Origin: GCA-2718815 sp963578105
GTDB taxonomy: Bacteria > Planctomycetota > Planctomycetia > Pirellulales > Pirellulaceae
Direction: 5' to 3'
Assembly: GCA_963578105.1 (NCBI GenBank)
Contig: CAUZBP010000012.1
Location: 17,832-81,831, forward strand
DNA length: 64,000 bases
Position numbers and translations under genes: made by a program. This document shows, in pieces, positions 8,395-17,300 of this stretch; the first letter of the stretch is position 1, and each line of letters begins with the position of its first letter. Below the pieces are notes generated by a model. That model saw only the letters and a program-made list of their open reading frames with translations. It was not told the DNA's origin and did no database searches.

Positions 8395-9555
8395 ATGCTC
8401 TACCTCATCACATGGTTCACCGACTTCGCCGGAGTTCTCTTCATTTTTGTGGGCACTCGCTACCTGTCCGAACAAAACGCGAGTCCCACGATGCTCGGCG
8501 CGCTCGGAGCTCTCTACTTTCTGGCGTCGGCCGTCAGTAGTGCCTGGGCAGGCACTGTCGCGGACCGTTGGGGATATCGCCAAGTGTCAATCGTTGGCAT
8601 GGCATTGTTGGTCATCAGCCTGGGCGTCAACAGTTTCTGGCATGACGAATACTGGATATTCTGCGTTGTGTATGTCGCTGCGGGGATCGCATTCGGGATG
8701 ATCTATCCGCCCCTCATGGCCTGGTTGGGCCACGGCCAGAGTGGCCAGACAGCCAGCCGTCGATACCTGTTTTTCTGTTTGGCGTTCAACCTGGGAATTG
8801 TTTCCGGGCAAATCACGGGCGGATGGGCGTTCGAGAAATTCGGTGTCGGGGTCGCCCTACTCATTGCACTGACACTGGCTTCGTTAAATATGATTTTCAT
8901 CTGCTTACACAAAGAAAATAACGACGAAGGCAATTTGGCTGCAGGCGGAGACGAGGGAACAGACGTGGAAGGCAATCTTTCGCAAGCATTCGCCCGCCTG
9001 GCGAGGTTCGCCAACTTTGGCGGCATGTTCTCAATGAGCATGCTGTGGTTCTTACTGCCACAATTAGTCATTAGCCTCGACATTCCTGCAGATCGTCACG
9101 GATTGATCCTGGCAACCGGACGAATGGTCGTGATGGGCACCTATTTGTTGTTGTACCTGACTTCCTTCTGGCGTCACGAGTTTCGAATTACAGGTTGTGC
9201 CCAGACGATAGGAGTTGCCGGTTTGATCATTCTGTCCGTGGCCGATTCATCACTGGGATTGGCAGTGGGACTTGCTGCCCTTTCGACCATGATGGGCTAC
9301 AATTATTTTGCCAGTCTTTTCTACAATGCCACCGGTAGTTGTCATCAACATAAGGGACGGGCATTCGGACTGAACGAAGCGTCACTGGGACTCGGTGCGG
9401 CAGGAGGTTCTTTAATCGGTGGGCTGACAGCTAATAATTTGGGGAGTCGGGCTCCCTTTCAACTGGCTGCGCTGTTGATCACGATTCTGTTGTTCGTCCA
9501 ATGCATCGTATGGTGGAAGTCGATTCGGCCAGCACAGAAGCGTTTGCGTGGTTAG
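8395..9555 (+). CDS. MFS transporter
   Basis: A 386-residue polytopic membrane protein with about 12 hydrophobic segments, starting MLYLITWFTDFAGVLFIFVG. It has the MFS loop AGTVADRWGYRQVS after TM2 and a matching second half ending ALLITILLFVQCIVWWK. The ATG at 8395 is preferred over the in-frame TTG at 8230 because the extra 55 residues are not membrane-like and cross the inverted repeat. A charged central loop near residue 180 (DEGNLAAGGDEGTD) separates the halves. The substrate is unknown. Convergent with the SDR gene, with only 31 bp between stops. Confidence 0.85.
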   Translation: MLYLITWFTDFAGVLFIFVGTRYLSEQNASPTMLGALGALYFLASAVSSAWAGTVADRWGYRQVSIVGMALLVISLGVNSFWHDEYWIFCVVYVAAGIAFGMIYPPLMAWLGHGQSGQTASRRYLFFCLAFNLGIVSGQITGGWAFEKFGVGVALLIALTLASLNMIFICLHKENNDEGNLAAGGDEGTDVEGNLSQAFARLARFANFGGMFSMSMLWFLLPQLVISLDIPADRHGLILATGRMVVMGTYLLLYLTSFWRHEFRITGCAQTIGVAGLIILSVADSSLGLAVGLAALSTMMGYNYFASLFYNATGSCHQHKGRAFGLNEASLGLGAAGGSLIGGLTANNLGSRAPFQLAALLITILLFVQCIVWWKSIRPAQKRLRG

Positions 9556-9586
9556 CCGGGCCGTAAAACCCATCAGGACCGACAAC

Positions 9587-10393
9587 TTAGTGCCAGATTT
9601 CGAATCCACCGTCCACCGCGAGATTTTGCCCAACGACGTAGTCCGACGCAGAGGAAGCGAGAAATAGAATCGCCCCCTTCAGATCGATACCATCCCTACC
9701 CATGCGTCCCAAAGCAGTTCGTTCACTGAAATCTTTCACAAAGCCATCCGAAAGATTGCGTTTAAACCCTCCCGGACTGATGGCATTGACGTACACGCCC
9801 TTGGGACCCAGCAGGCAGGCAAGATCTCTGGTGATTCCCAGCACGCCCGCTTTGGCTCCTGCATAATCAATGGGCTGACCAGACATGTTGTTGCGATCGT
9901 ACATCTTGCGGTCTCGTCCCACGAGACCAGCAACGGACGCAATGTTAATGATTTTTCCCGAGCGACGTTCTTCCATATGACGTCCAATCTCGCGACAACA
10001 CCAAAGCGTCCCGGTCAGGTTCAAACGAATGAGGCCGTCGATGTCATCCGGGTCACGGTCAAACAAGTATCCCGGACTTTCACCGAAACCACCACCGGCG
10101 TTGTTCACCAAGACGTCGATTCGGCCTTTCCATTCAATAGCACGATCCATCGTCTGGACGACGGCACCAGAATCGGTTTGGTCGAGTGCCAGTGCCAGCA
10201 CGTCGATCGGATAGGTTTTTTTAAGTTCTTCGGCGGTTGACTCGGCGTTGGCTAGGTCACGCGACGTGATCACCAGGTCCGCACCCGCAGCAGCAAGTAC
10301 ACAAGCAGCATCGTAGCCTAGGTCACGTGCCCCGCCCGTAACCAGTGCGACCCGGCCTTGCAAATCAAACATTTCTTCGATTTCGTGGTGCAT
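9587..10393 (-). CDS. SDR family oxidoreductase
   Basis: A 268-residue classical short-chain dehydrogenase: nucleotide-binding TGGARDLG at about 19-26, NNAGGG, catalytic Ser in NIASVAG, YAGAK (Tyr/Lys of YxxxK), then NAISPGG and the C-terminal VVGQNLAVDGG. It resembles gluconate 5-dehydrogenase and 3-ketoacyl reductase-like members. The start has AGGAG about 10 bases upstream. It is divergent from the sugar ABC importer 256 bp away, which suggests a sugar or polyol dehydrogenase feeding the lactonase and dehydratase encoded nearby; that role is inferred. Confidence 0.93.
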   Translation of the reverse strand: MHHEIEEMFDLQGRVALVTGGARDLGYDAACVLAAAGADLVITSRDLANAESTAEELKKTYPIDVLALALDQTDSGAVVQTMDRAIEWKGRIDVLVNNAGGGFGESPGYLFDRDPDDIDGLIRLNLTGTLWCCREIGRHMEERRSGKIINIASVAGLVGRDRKMYDRNNMSGQPIDYAGAKAGVLGITRDLACLLGPKGVYVNAISPGGFKRNLSDGFVKDFSERTALGRMGRDGIDLKGAILFLASSASDYVVGQNLAVDGGFEIWH

Positions 10394-10649
10394 AACTCAG
10401 TACTCCTGTCGCGGATTTTCACGTTGGGTCTGAAAAACTTCCTGAATCACAAGCAGTCGCTTTTTTCAGTGGAAAACATTGTGACCCGGCAATCGTGCTC
10501 ACAGAATAACAAACCCTGCCCGCGAAGAAAGCACCCAAACCAATCCCCGACCCTGAGAGCAGGCATTTCCCGCCTGCAATCCACTCTCTAGAATGGCAAC
10601 CAACTCAACTTGGTCCAATCACTTCAATAAGAGATCCAGGGAGACACAC

Positions 10650-11621
10650 ATGTCAGGGCAGCGCACCTTGTGGGGAGTTGTTGTGGTCGCAATTTCGATG
10701 GCCAGTTGTGACAACACCAACATCCCCGGCACGGTTTCTGAATCTAAAGGCACGATTGGCTATTCAGCCATGAGCTTTAAAAACCCGTTCTTCGTCGTTA
10801 TTAAAAACAACCTGGAAGCATCGGCTAACGATGCTGGATACGAGCTCATTGCCAATGACGCCGATTCGGATGTGAGCAAGCAGGCTAATCACATTGACGA
10901 GTTCATCAGCAAAGGTGTGTCAGCGATTGTCCTGAATCCCACTGACCGTCTGGCAATCGGCGAAGCAATCAAGAAAGCGAACGCCGCAGGTGTTCCGGTA
11001 TTTACATGTGACTTGCAATGCGTTGCCGAAGACGTTGAAATTGCCGGTCACATTGGTACGGATAACTACCAGGGTGGTAGCCTGGCCGGCCAGGCTATGG
11101 TGGAAGCACTTGGTGAACAAGGTGGCGAAGTACTTGTTTTGGATTTCAAACAGGCGAATTCGTGCGTTCTTCGTGTGGACGGATTCATGGAAGTGATCAA
11201 CCAGCACAACGAAAGTCACCAGGAAGGCAAAATTGCAATCATCGCCATGGTGAATGGTGGTGGCGATGAAGACATAGGTTACAAGGCAACGTCAGATAAC
11301 CTGATTGCTCATCCCAATATTGCCGGCGTCTTCGCTATTAACGATCCGTCTGCTCTGGGTGCGTGGAAAGCGATTGATGAAGCTGGAAAAAACGAGCAAA
11401 TCACCATCGTGGGTTTCGATGGGGCGAAAGCAGGAAAACAAGCAATTCTTGAAGGTAAGATTTTTGCGGATCCAATCCAGTTTCCTGCCAAGATGGGAAA
11501 TGACATCATGGCAAAAATTCTCGCGTATCAAAACGGCGAGGAGTTTGATCCGGTGGAGCTTATTCCAACATCGCTGTACAAGAGAGAAGACGCTCGGAAA
11601 GACCCCGAGCTTCAGAACTAG
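10650..11621 (+). CDS. Sugar ABC transporter substrate-binding lipoprotein (RbsB-like)
   Basis: A 323-residue periplasmic binding protein. The ATG at 10650 is chosen over one at 10593 because it gives a proper lipoprotein signal peptide (hydrophobic GVVVVAISMAS then Cys20) and AGGGAG lies a few bases upstream. The mature protein has the type-1 fold of ribose/galactose binders: IGYSAMSFKNPFF, DADSDVSKQANHIDEFI, AIVLNPTD, a hinge segment GTDNYQGGSLAGQAMVEAL, and VFAINDPSALGAWKAI. It begins a three-gene importer operon; the ATPase gene starts 8 bp after its stop. Confidence 0.93.
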   Translation: MSGQRTLWGVVVVAISMASCDNTNIPGTVSESKGTIGYSAMSFKNPFFVVIKNNLEASANDAGYELIANDADSDVSKQANHIDEFISKGVSAIVLNPTDRLAIGEAIKKANAAGVPVFTCDLQCVAEDVEIAGHIGTDNYQGGSLAGQAMVEALGEQGGEVLVLDFKQANSCVLRVDGFMEVINQHNESHQEGKIAIIAMVNGGGDEDIGYKATSDNLIAHPNIAGVFAINDPSALGAWKAIDEAGKNEQITIVGFDGAKAGKQAILEGKIFADPIQFPAKMGNDIMAKILAYQNGEEFDPVELIPTSLYKREDARKDPELQN

Positions 11622-11629
11622 CAAGATCG

Positions 11630-13147
11630 ATGCCCGATTCGAGTTCAACGGTACCTTTGTTGGAAATGAAGGCCATCAGTAAATCCTTTCCTGGTGTGCG
11701 CGCATTGAACGATGTGGACCTGACTCTTCATGCCGGTGAAGTACTTGCGCTGCTTGGTGAAAATGGTGCCGGCAAGAGCACCTTGATCAAGATCTTGGGC
11801 GGAGCACATACCCCGGATGAAGGGACTGTGTTTATTGATGGGGAACAAACACGCATGGACTCACCAACAGCTGCTCAACGGGCAGGTGTTGGCATCATCT
11901 ACCAAGACTTTAACCTGGTTCCTGCGCTAACCGCCCGTGAGAACATCTTCCTGGGCCAACATTCTCATATTCTCGGTCGTACGAAGAAGACCGAAGAGCG
12001 CCGAAAAGCGGAAACGCTATTCAAGCGAATTGGGACCGATGTAAATACCGAATCGCTGTGCCGCGATCTGCCGGTTGCTCAACAGCAAATCGTTGAAATA
12101 GCGAAGGTCCTTTCTCTTGATGCCCGAATCGTTGTGATGGACGAACCGACTGCTGCATTGACACCACGAGAAGTCCAAGGACTTGCAACAGTTATCGACG
12201 AATTGAAGTCACAGGGTATCGGCATCATCTATATCAGCCACCGACTCGACGAGATCGAACAATTTGCCGATCGCATCACAGTGCTTCGTGATGGAAAGCA
12301 CGTGGGGACCAGGCCGATTGGTCAGGTGACTCGTGACCAAATAATCGAGTTAATGGTTGGCCGAAGTCTCGAGAACGAGTTTCCAAAAGCAGCATCACAG
12401 GTGGGAGATGTCTTGCTAACCGTCAAAGACCTTTCCCGTCCCCCGGTTGTGCAGAACATCTCCTTTTCCCTTCATCGCGGAGAGATTCTTGGATTTGCCG
12501 GACTCGTGGGGGCTGGGCGCACCGAAACCGTGCGGATGCTGTTCGGTGCTGATGCAAAAGAAAGCGGTGAAATGTGGCTTGATGGAGACAAGGTAAGCAT
12601 CACCAGCCCCGCCCGGGCAATCCGGCATGGCATCTGCCTGCTTACCGAAGATCGAAAATCACAGGGACTGGTCTTAGGCATGTCCGCTCAGGAGAATTTC
12701 GGCCTCGCCAATATGAAATGGTTTTCCAAGCTCGGTTTCGTAAATAGCAAGAACGAAGGCCTGGCCTTCGACCACTTTGTCGATCAGCTGAAAATCAAAG
12801 TGACAGACGGCTCGCAGATTGCACAAACGTTATCAGGCGGAAACCAACAAAAGGTGGTTCTTGCAAAGTGGTTGCAGCAAAATGCGGAAGTTGTGATTTT
12901 TGACGAACCGACCCGTGGAATCGATGTTGGTGCAAAATACGAAATTTACCTCTTGATGAACGAATTGGCAGCTCAAGGGAAAGCAATTTTAATGATCAGC
13001 TCCGAGTTACCGGAAATACTTGGAATGAGTGATCGAATCATTGTGATGCATGAGGGAAAGATCGCCGGTGAAATTACGAATCCCGCTGATGTAACACAGG
13101 AAGATGTAATGCGATTGGCGACGGGGTCCGTGATCGCAACCATGTAA
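11630..13147 (+). CDS. Sugar ABC transporter ATPase, two-domain (RbsA/MglA-like)
   Basis: A 505-residue fused ATPase of the carbohydrate-uptake-2 family. The first domain has Walker A GENGAGKST (about 43-51), signature region DLPVAQQQIVEIAKVLS, Walker B VVMDEPTAAL and switch His in ISHRLDE. The second domain has the degenerate Walker A GLVGAGRTET typical of RbsA/MglA, the full signature LSGGNQQKVVLAKWL and Walker B VIFDEPTRGID. Length and domain order match the family. It lies 8 bp after the binding-protein gene and 17 bp before the permease gene. Confidence 0.95.
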   Translation: MPDSSSTVPLLEMKAISKSFPGVRALNDVDLTLHAGEVLALLGENGAGKSTLIKILGGAHTPDEGTVFIDGEQTRMDSPTAAQRAGVGIIYQDFNLVPALTARENIFLGQHSHILGRTKKTEERRKAETLFKRIGTDVNTESLCRDLPVAQQQIVEIAKVLSLDARIVVMDEPTAALTPREVQGLATVIDELKSQGIGIIYISHRLDEIEQFADRITVLRDGKHVGTRPIGQVTRDQIIELMVGRSLENEFPKAASQVGDVLLTVKDLSRPPVVQNISFSLHRGEILGFAGLVGAGRTETVRMLFGADAKESGEMWLDGDKVSITSPARAIRHGICLLTEDRKSQGLVLGMSAQENFGLANMKWFSKLGFVNSKNEGLAFDHFVDQLKIKVTDGSQIAQTLSGGNQQKVVLAKWLQQNAEVVIFDEPTRGIDVGAKYEIYLLMNELAAQGKAILMISSELPEILGMSDRIIVMHEGKIAGEITNPADVTQEDVMRLATGSVIATM

Positions 13148-13164
13148 AGAGGAATTGGTTAAAG

Positions 13165-14523
13165 ATGAAAAGCCTGCTTCAGAGCAAGTTAATTGCCGAC
13201 TATGGCATGGTCTTGGTACTTGTACTGCTTAGTGCACTGGTGACCTGGGCTACCTGGGGCGAGCAATATCCGGAGGATCCTGCGGCAGGGAAACATCTGG
13301 CCAGCCGGCTCGTCAAATTGTTGGGGGATGACACGCATGTGGCAGTTGTTGTCCGACAGACCAAAAGCGACACCGGGTATGCCGAGGCGATTGCAGCTCA
13401 ACTCAAAGACCAGGGAGTAACTGTTGCTGCAATCATACAGGTCAAGACGCCGAGAGATGCAAGAGTCGAACTGGAGAAACTGGGTGAGCAGCAAGTGCGG
13501 GTCAATGCCATCGCTACGCACCACTTCTGCTTCAGTACCTGGGGCGTACTGAAACAATCGGCACTCGACGGACTTGCTGCAAAGTATTCATCCCTGAAAG
13601 GAGTGAAGCCGTTTAAGCCAGCAAGCCGGATGGGTTCAACATTCCTCTCCAAGAAAAATCTGGTCAATATCCTGAACCAGAATGCGCCGATCGCGATTAT
13701 GGCGATCGGTATGACTTTCGTGATCATCACCGGCGGAATCGACTTGTCCATCGGCAGCCTGATGGCACTCTCTGCTTTGATAACAGCCGTCACCCTACGA
13801 GATTGGTTTGGTGGTCCGCAAGCATCCTCGCTTGGACTCTACGGCGCATTTGCTATCGCAATGCTGGTCTGTACATTGTGTGGTGTATTTGTTGGTCTGA
13901 TGGTGACGTGGTTTCAAGTGCCACCGTTCGTGGTAACCCTGGCCCTCATGATGATGGCCCGCGGATGTTCGTTCATCCTCGCTGGCGGTGCAGACTCCGT
14001 TGATATTCAAGCCAGCGGTGCAGAGCAGCTTTACAGTGGGACAGTTTTTGGCGTGCCAAATCAAATTGTGCTGATGTTAGTGCTGTTTGTGCTGGCACAT
14101 GTAGTGATGAGCCATACGGCACTGGGGAGGTACGTGTACGCGGTAGGTGGTAATGCACAAGCTGCACGGCTATCCGGGGTTCCAGTCTTCTGGATAATCG
14201 TCATTGTCTATGCGATTTGTGCGGCGACGGCCGGATTGGCGGGTGTTCTGGACGCTTCGCACTTTACAAGCGGTCGTCCAAAGGCTGGTGAATTTCACGA
14301 GCTACAGGTGATCGCGGCTGTCGTTGTTGGCGGTGCGAGCCTCATGGGCGGAGAAGGTAAAATCTTTGGCACGTTCATCGGAGCGATGATTCTTGCTGTG
14401 ATTCAAAACGGTTTGAACATGCAAGGAGTCGATTCGTATCGTGCAAATGTTGTTTATGGTGCCTTGATTCTGGTCGCCGTGCTGTTGGACCAACTGCGAA
14501 ACCGGAGTTCGCGCATGGCGTGA
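13165..14523 (+). CDS. Sugar ABC transporter permease (RbsC-like) with an inserted extracytoplasmic domain
   Basis: A 452-residue protein, about 120-130 residues longer than RbsC. After TM1 (about residues 12-31) comes a soluble segment (about 33-155) with alternating strands and helices, including VAVVVRQTKSDTGYAEAIA, GVTVAAIIQVKTPRDAR and VNAIATHHFCFSTWG. Only then does the usual permease core begin: NLVNILNQNAPIAIMAIGMT, VIITGGIDLSIGSLMAL, ALGRYVYAVGGNAQAARLSG and VVVGGASLMGGEGK. The insert resembles half of a type-1 periplasmic-binding fold and should lie on the periplasmic side. Third gene of the operon. Confidence 0.93.
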   Translation: MKSLLQSKLIADYGMVLVLVLLSALVTWATWGEQYPEDPAAGKHLASRLVKLLGDDTHVAVVVRQTKSDTGYAEAIAAQLKDQGVTVAAIIQVKTPRDARVELEKLGEQQVRVNAIATHHFCFSTWGVLKQSALDGLAAKYSSLKGVKPFKPASRMGSTFLSKKNLVNILNQNAPIAIMAIGMTFVIITGGIDLSIGSLMALSALITAVTLRDWFGGPQASSLGLYGAFAIAMLVCTLCGVFVGLMVTWFQVPPFVVTLALMMMARGCSFILAGGADSVDIQASGAEQLYSGTVFGVPNQIVLMLVLFVLAHVVMSHTALGRYVYAVGGNAQAARLSGVPVFWIIVIVYAICAATAGLAGVLDASHFTSGRPKAGEFHELQVIAAVVVGGASLMGGEGKIFGTFIGAMILAVIQNGLNMQGVDSYRANVVYGALILVAVLLDQLRNRSSRMA

Positions 14524-14640
14524 AAAGCATGGAGATCTCCCCCAATCCAATATGACTGATCAGAGCGATGAAACAAGTTCCTGCCGTCTCTCGCCAGATC
14601 TGCAATCACTTAATCCCATGTCAAACACGAAAGTCGGGCC

Positions 14641-15831
14641 ATGAAAATCACCGCCTGTAAGACCTACAAATTCAGTGTGCCCCTCACAAGTCAGTCGATC
14701 GACCCTCACACGGGCCACCGGATGTCGAGCACGACCAAGACGTGGCTGTTCTTAAAACTGGAAACAGATGCGGGAATCGACGGCTGGGGCGAGGGCTCCG
14801 GTGAATGGCTGGTGCCCCCTGTCGACGCAACGCTGCAGGCCTGGTTCCCCCTGCTGATTGATCAGGACCCGCTTCAGCCGGAGGCTTTGAGCGAGGACAT
14901 TACCAATCGCCTGCCGTGGAAAGGCGGTCCTGTATTTGGCACAGCCATCGCAGCCATCAACATGGCCTTGTACGACATTACCGGCAAAGCCTGGAAGGTG
15001 CCGGTGCACACCATCCTGGGTGGAAAACGGCGAGACAGAATCCGCGTGTACGATAATGGTGGCGTGTCGTTTGAATCTCCCGAGCAGGCCGAACAAGCCG
15101 CGATCCGAGCCCAGTCACAAGGTTACAACGCGGTCAAAGGCAACCCTCTGGAAACGCGCATGAGCCCCATGGACCCGGTGGCAATTGATCACTCGGTGTC
15201 TTGTGTGGCCGCCGTCCGAAAAGCGCTGGGCCCTCAAGCTGATATCATGCTGGACAGTCATGGCAGCCCGACACCCGAGTTGAGCATCGAATTTGCGAGG
15301 CAGGTTGCCCCCTATCGTCCGCTCTTCATCGAGGAACCCGTAAAAGTCGGCTCGGTAGAAGCACTGCAAGAGGTGTCTCGCAAGAGTCCAGTACCAATCG
15401 CAACGGGTGAAAAACTTTTTACGGTGCGTGAATTCAAGGAACTGATCGATTGCAGGGCCTGCGCAGTTCTACAGCCAGATTTGAATCACTGTTTTGGTAT
15501 CTCGACGTTGGTCGAAATCGCCAAGCTGGCCAACCATCAGCAATTGCTCATGGCACCGCACAATGCCTCCGGCCCAATCAACACGGCCGCCACATTTCAC
15601 GCCGACGCCGTGATGAACAATTTACTCATCCAGGAAACCTCCGCGCAATACTTCAGTCTCTTTGACCGCTACGTGGATCACGACATGGTGGTGCAGGATG
15701 GTTTTGTTCAGCTCTCCGACCGTCCCGGCCTGGGTATCGAAGTCAAGGAAGCCGATGTGGCCCAGGCCCCCTACGAGGAGATGGCCTACCGCCAGTACCG
15801 CCACGCCGACGGGAGTTGGAAAGGCTGGTAG
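14641..15831 (+). CDS. Enolase-superfamily sugar-acid dehydratase (mandelate racemase/galactonate dehydratase type)
   Basis: A 396-residue protein with the N-terminal capping domain (MKITACKTYKF, GWGEGSGEW) and a (beta/alpha)7 barrel. Likely metal ligands are Asp of MLDSHG, Glu of FIEEPV and Glu of IATGEKL; a His in MAPHNASGP fits the family's general-acid His. DxHG in place of KxK fits the D-galactonate/D-gluconate/mannonate dehydratase branch. It follows the ABC importer by about 120 bp on the same strand and, with the SDR and the lactonase, fits a non-phosphorylative sugar-acid route. The exact substrate is not determinable. Confidence 0.9.
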   Translation: MKITACKTYKFSVPLTSQSIDPHTGHRMSSTTKTWLFLKLETDAGIDGWGEGSGEWLVPPVDATLQAWFPLLIDQDPLQPEALSEDITNRLPWKGGPVFGTAIAAINMALYDITGKAWKVPVHTILGGKRRDRIRVYDNGGVSFESPEQAEQAAIRAQSQGYNAVKGNPLETRMSPMDPVAIDHSVSCVAAVRKALGPQADIMLDSHGSPTPELSIEFARQVAPYRPLFIEEPVKVGSVEALQEVSRKSPVPIATGEKLFTVREFKELIDCRACAVLQPDLNHCFGISTLVEIAKLANHQQLLMAPHNASGPINTAATFHADAVMNNLLIQETSAQYFSLFDRYVDHDMVVQDGFVQLSDRPGLGIEVKEADVAQAPYEEMAYRQYRHADGSWKGW

Positions 15832-15888
15832 GAGTCGATCCCTGATCGCCGGGGGATTCAAAACCCAAAAGCGCGCCACGCGGGGAGA

Positions 15889-17034
15889 TTACGAAATGTG
15901 CGCCCCCCGGGTTTCGACGTAAACTGCGTACAGTGATTGGCTGGCAGGCATGAACAGTCGATTTCGTTTCGTGCCGCCGAAACAGACATTTCCGCAAATC
16001 TCCGGTAACAGAATCTGGCCAATGCGGACCCCTTCTCCCGGTTCGAAAATGTGTACGCCGTCGTACCCCGCTCCGACCCAGCCGGCACTGGCCCAGATGT
16101 TGCCATCCTCATCCGCACGAATGCCATCTGCGAAACCGGCCTTCTGTTCACCGTTCAGTTCCAGCGACATGGAGGCAAATTCTCGTCCCCTGGCCAGGTT
16201 CTTTTCATTGACCACGTCCCAGACGCGAATGTTTTTGGGAGCGTCACTGTAGTGCGAGGACCCCGTGTCAGCCACATAAAGTTTTTTATAGTCGGGCGAA
16301 AAGCAAAGCCCATTGGGTTTGAAAATATCGTCCGCCACCAGGTAGAGCTTGCCCGTGTTGGCATCGATGCGATAGATCGCTTCCTTCTGGTAAGGTTGGG
16401 ACGTGTCCGATGTGGCACGCGCACCTTCATAGTCCATCAGGCCTCCATAACCCGGGTCCGTGAACCAGATGTCACCGTTGGGATGAACCGCACCATCATT
16501 AGGAGCGTTTAATGATTTTCCGCCGTAGCTGCTGGCCAAAACCTGCCGCTTCCCGTCGTGTCCATAACGAGCGACACTACGAGTCAGGTGTTCGAAAGAA
16601 ATCTGTCGGCCCTGATAATCGAACGTATTTCCATTGCTGTTGTTGGAGGGGAAACGAAATTGACTGACATGTCCGTCTTCCTCCAACCAGCGATGCTGAC
16701 AATTGTTGGGAATGTCGCTCCACACCAGATAACGGCCCACGGCGTTCCACGCCGGACCCTCAGCCCATAAGGTTCCACGGTGCAGGCGCAAAATCGGCGA
16801 GTTCCCCAATTTATATCTCTTGAACCGATCGTCCAGTACCACGACGTCCGGCTCCGGGTAACGGGTCGGTTCGGCCTGGGGACCATAATCCCTGGCCGAG
16901 GTGGCCGCAGCAGCTGACGCGGTGGCCGATGCGACCAGGCCGAGAAACGATCGACGGCGCAGCTTCCATGGATCGGTAACCTGTTCGGTTTCTGGTAAAT
17001 CGACAGTCGTTTTTTTCGTAAGCTGCTGGCTCAT
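15889..17034 (-). CDS. SMP-30/gluconolactonase-like protein with Tat signal
   Basis: A 381-residue protein. The ATG at 17034 (MSQQLTKKT) is preferred over upstream in-frame codons because GAAGGA lies just before it and it places a Tat motif (RRRSFLGLV) near residue 30. The rest is a six-bladed propeller of the SMP-30/LRE family: EGPAWNAVGRYLVWSDIPNN, SLNAPNDGAVHPNGDIWFTDPGYG (short metal-binding N and D motifs), KPNGLCFSPDYKKLYVADTG and GFADGIRADEDGNIWAS. These enzymes open sugar lactones. Convergent with the dehydratase gene (57 bp), consistent with lactone hydrolysis before dehydration, here outside the cytoplasm. Confidence 0.92.
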   Translation of the reverse strand: MSQQLTKKTTVDLPETEQVTDPWKLRRRSFLGLVASATASAAAATSARDYGPQAEPTRYPEPDVVVLDDRFKRYKLGNSPILRLHRGTLWAEGPAWNAVGRYLVWSDIPNNCQHRWLEEDGHVSQFRFPSNNSNGNTFDYQGRQISFEHLTRSVARYGHDGKRQVLASSYGGKSLNAPNDGAVHPNGDIWFTDPGYGGLMDYEGARATSDTSQPYQKEAIYRIDANTGKLYLVADDIFKPNGLCFSPDYKKLYVADTGSSHYSDAPKNIRVWDVVNEKNLARGREFASMSLELNGEQKAGFADGIRADEDGNIWASAGWVGAGYDGVHIFEPGEGVRIGQILLPEICGNVCFGGTKRNRLFMPASQSLYAVYVETRGAHIS

Positions 17035-17164
17035 GGAAAATCCTTCAAATTGGGAGGGGAGATATGACGGTAAACGAGCAGAGTTTGTCGGCTGGAAGTT
17101 GCCTCCAAGTTTATTCCACCGCCGTTCCAAGTTCAAGGATTCAGCGGCAGAAGAATAGAAAGAT

Positions 17165-17196
17165 CCGGGGCACAACAATGCACCGCGATGCCCCGG
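17165..17196 (-). terminator. Intrinsic-terminator-like hairpin between DUF1501 and lactonase genes
   Basis: CCGGGGCA (17165-17172) and TGCCCCGG (17189-17196) are perfect 8-bp arms with a 16-base loop. On the minus strand the exit side is T-rich (about 17150-17164), fitting termination after the DUF1501 gene that ends at 17301. The plus-strand exit is also T-rich. Confidence 0.5.
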
Positions 17197-17300
17197 TTTC
17201 TATTTTCGTCCCTGCTGGTATCCGCTGAAATAAGGCCAAGGGGCCACCACCAAATTTCTACTGAAACACCAAGGTGACCGGGCGGAAAAAATACAGAAGT

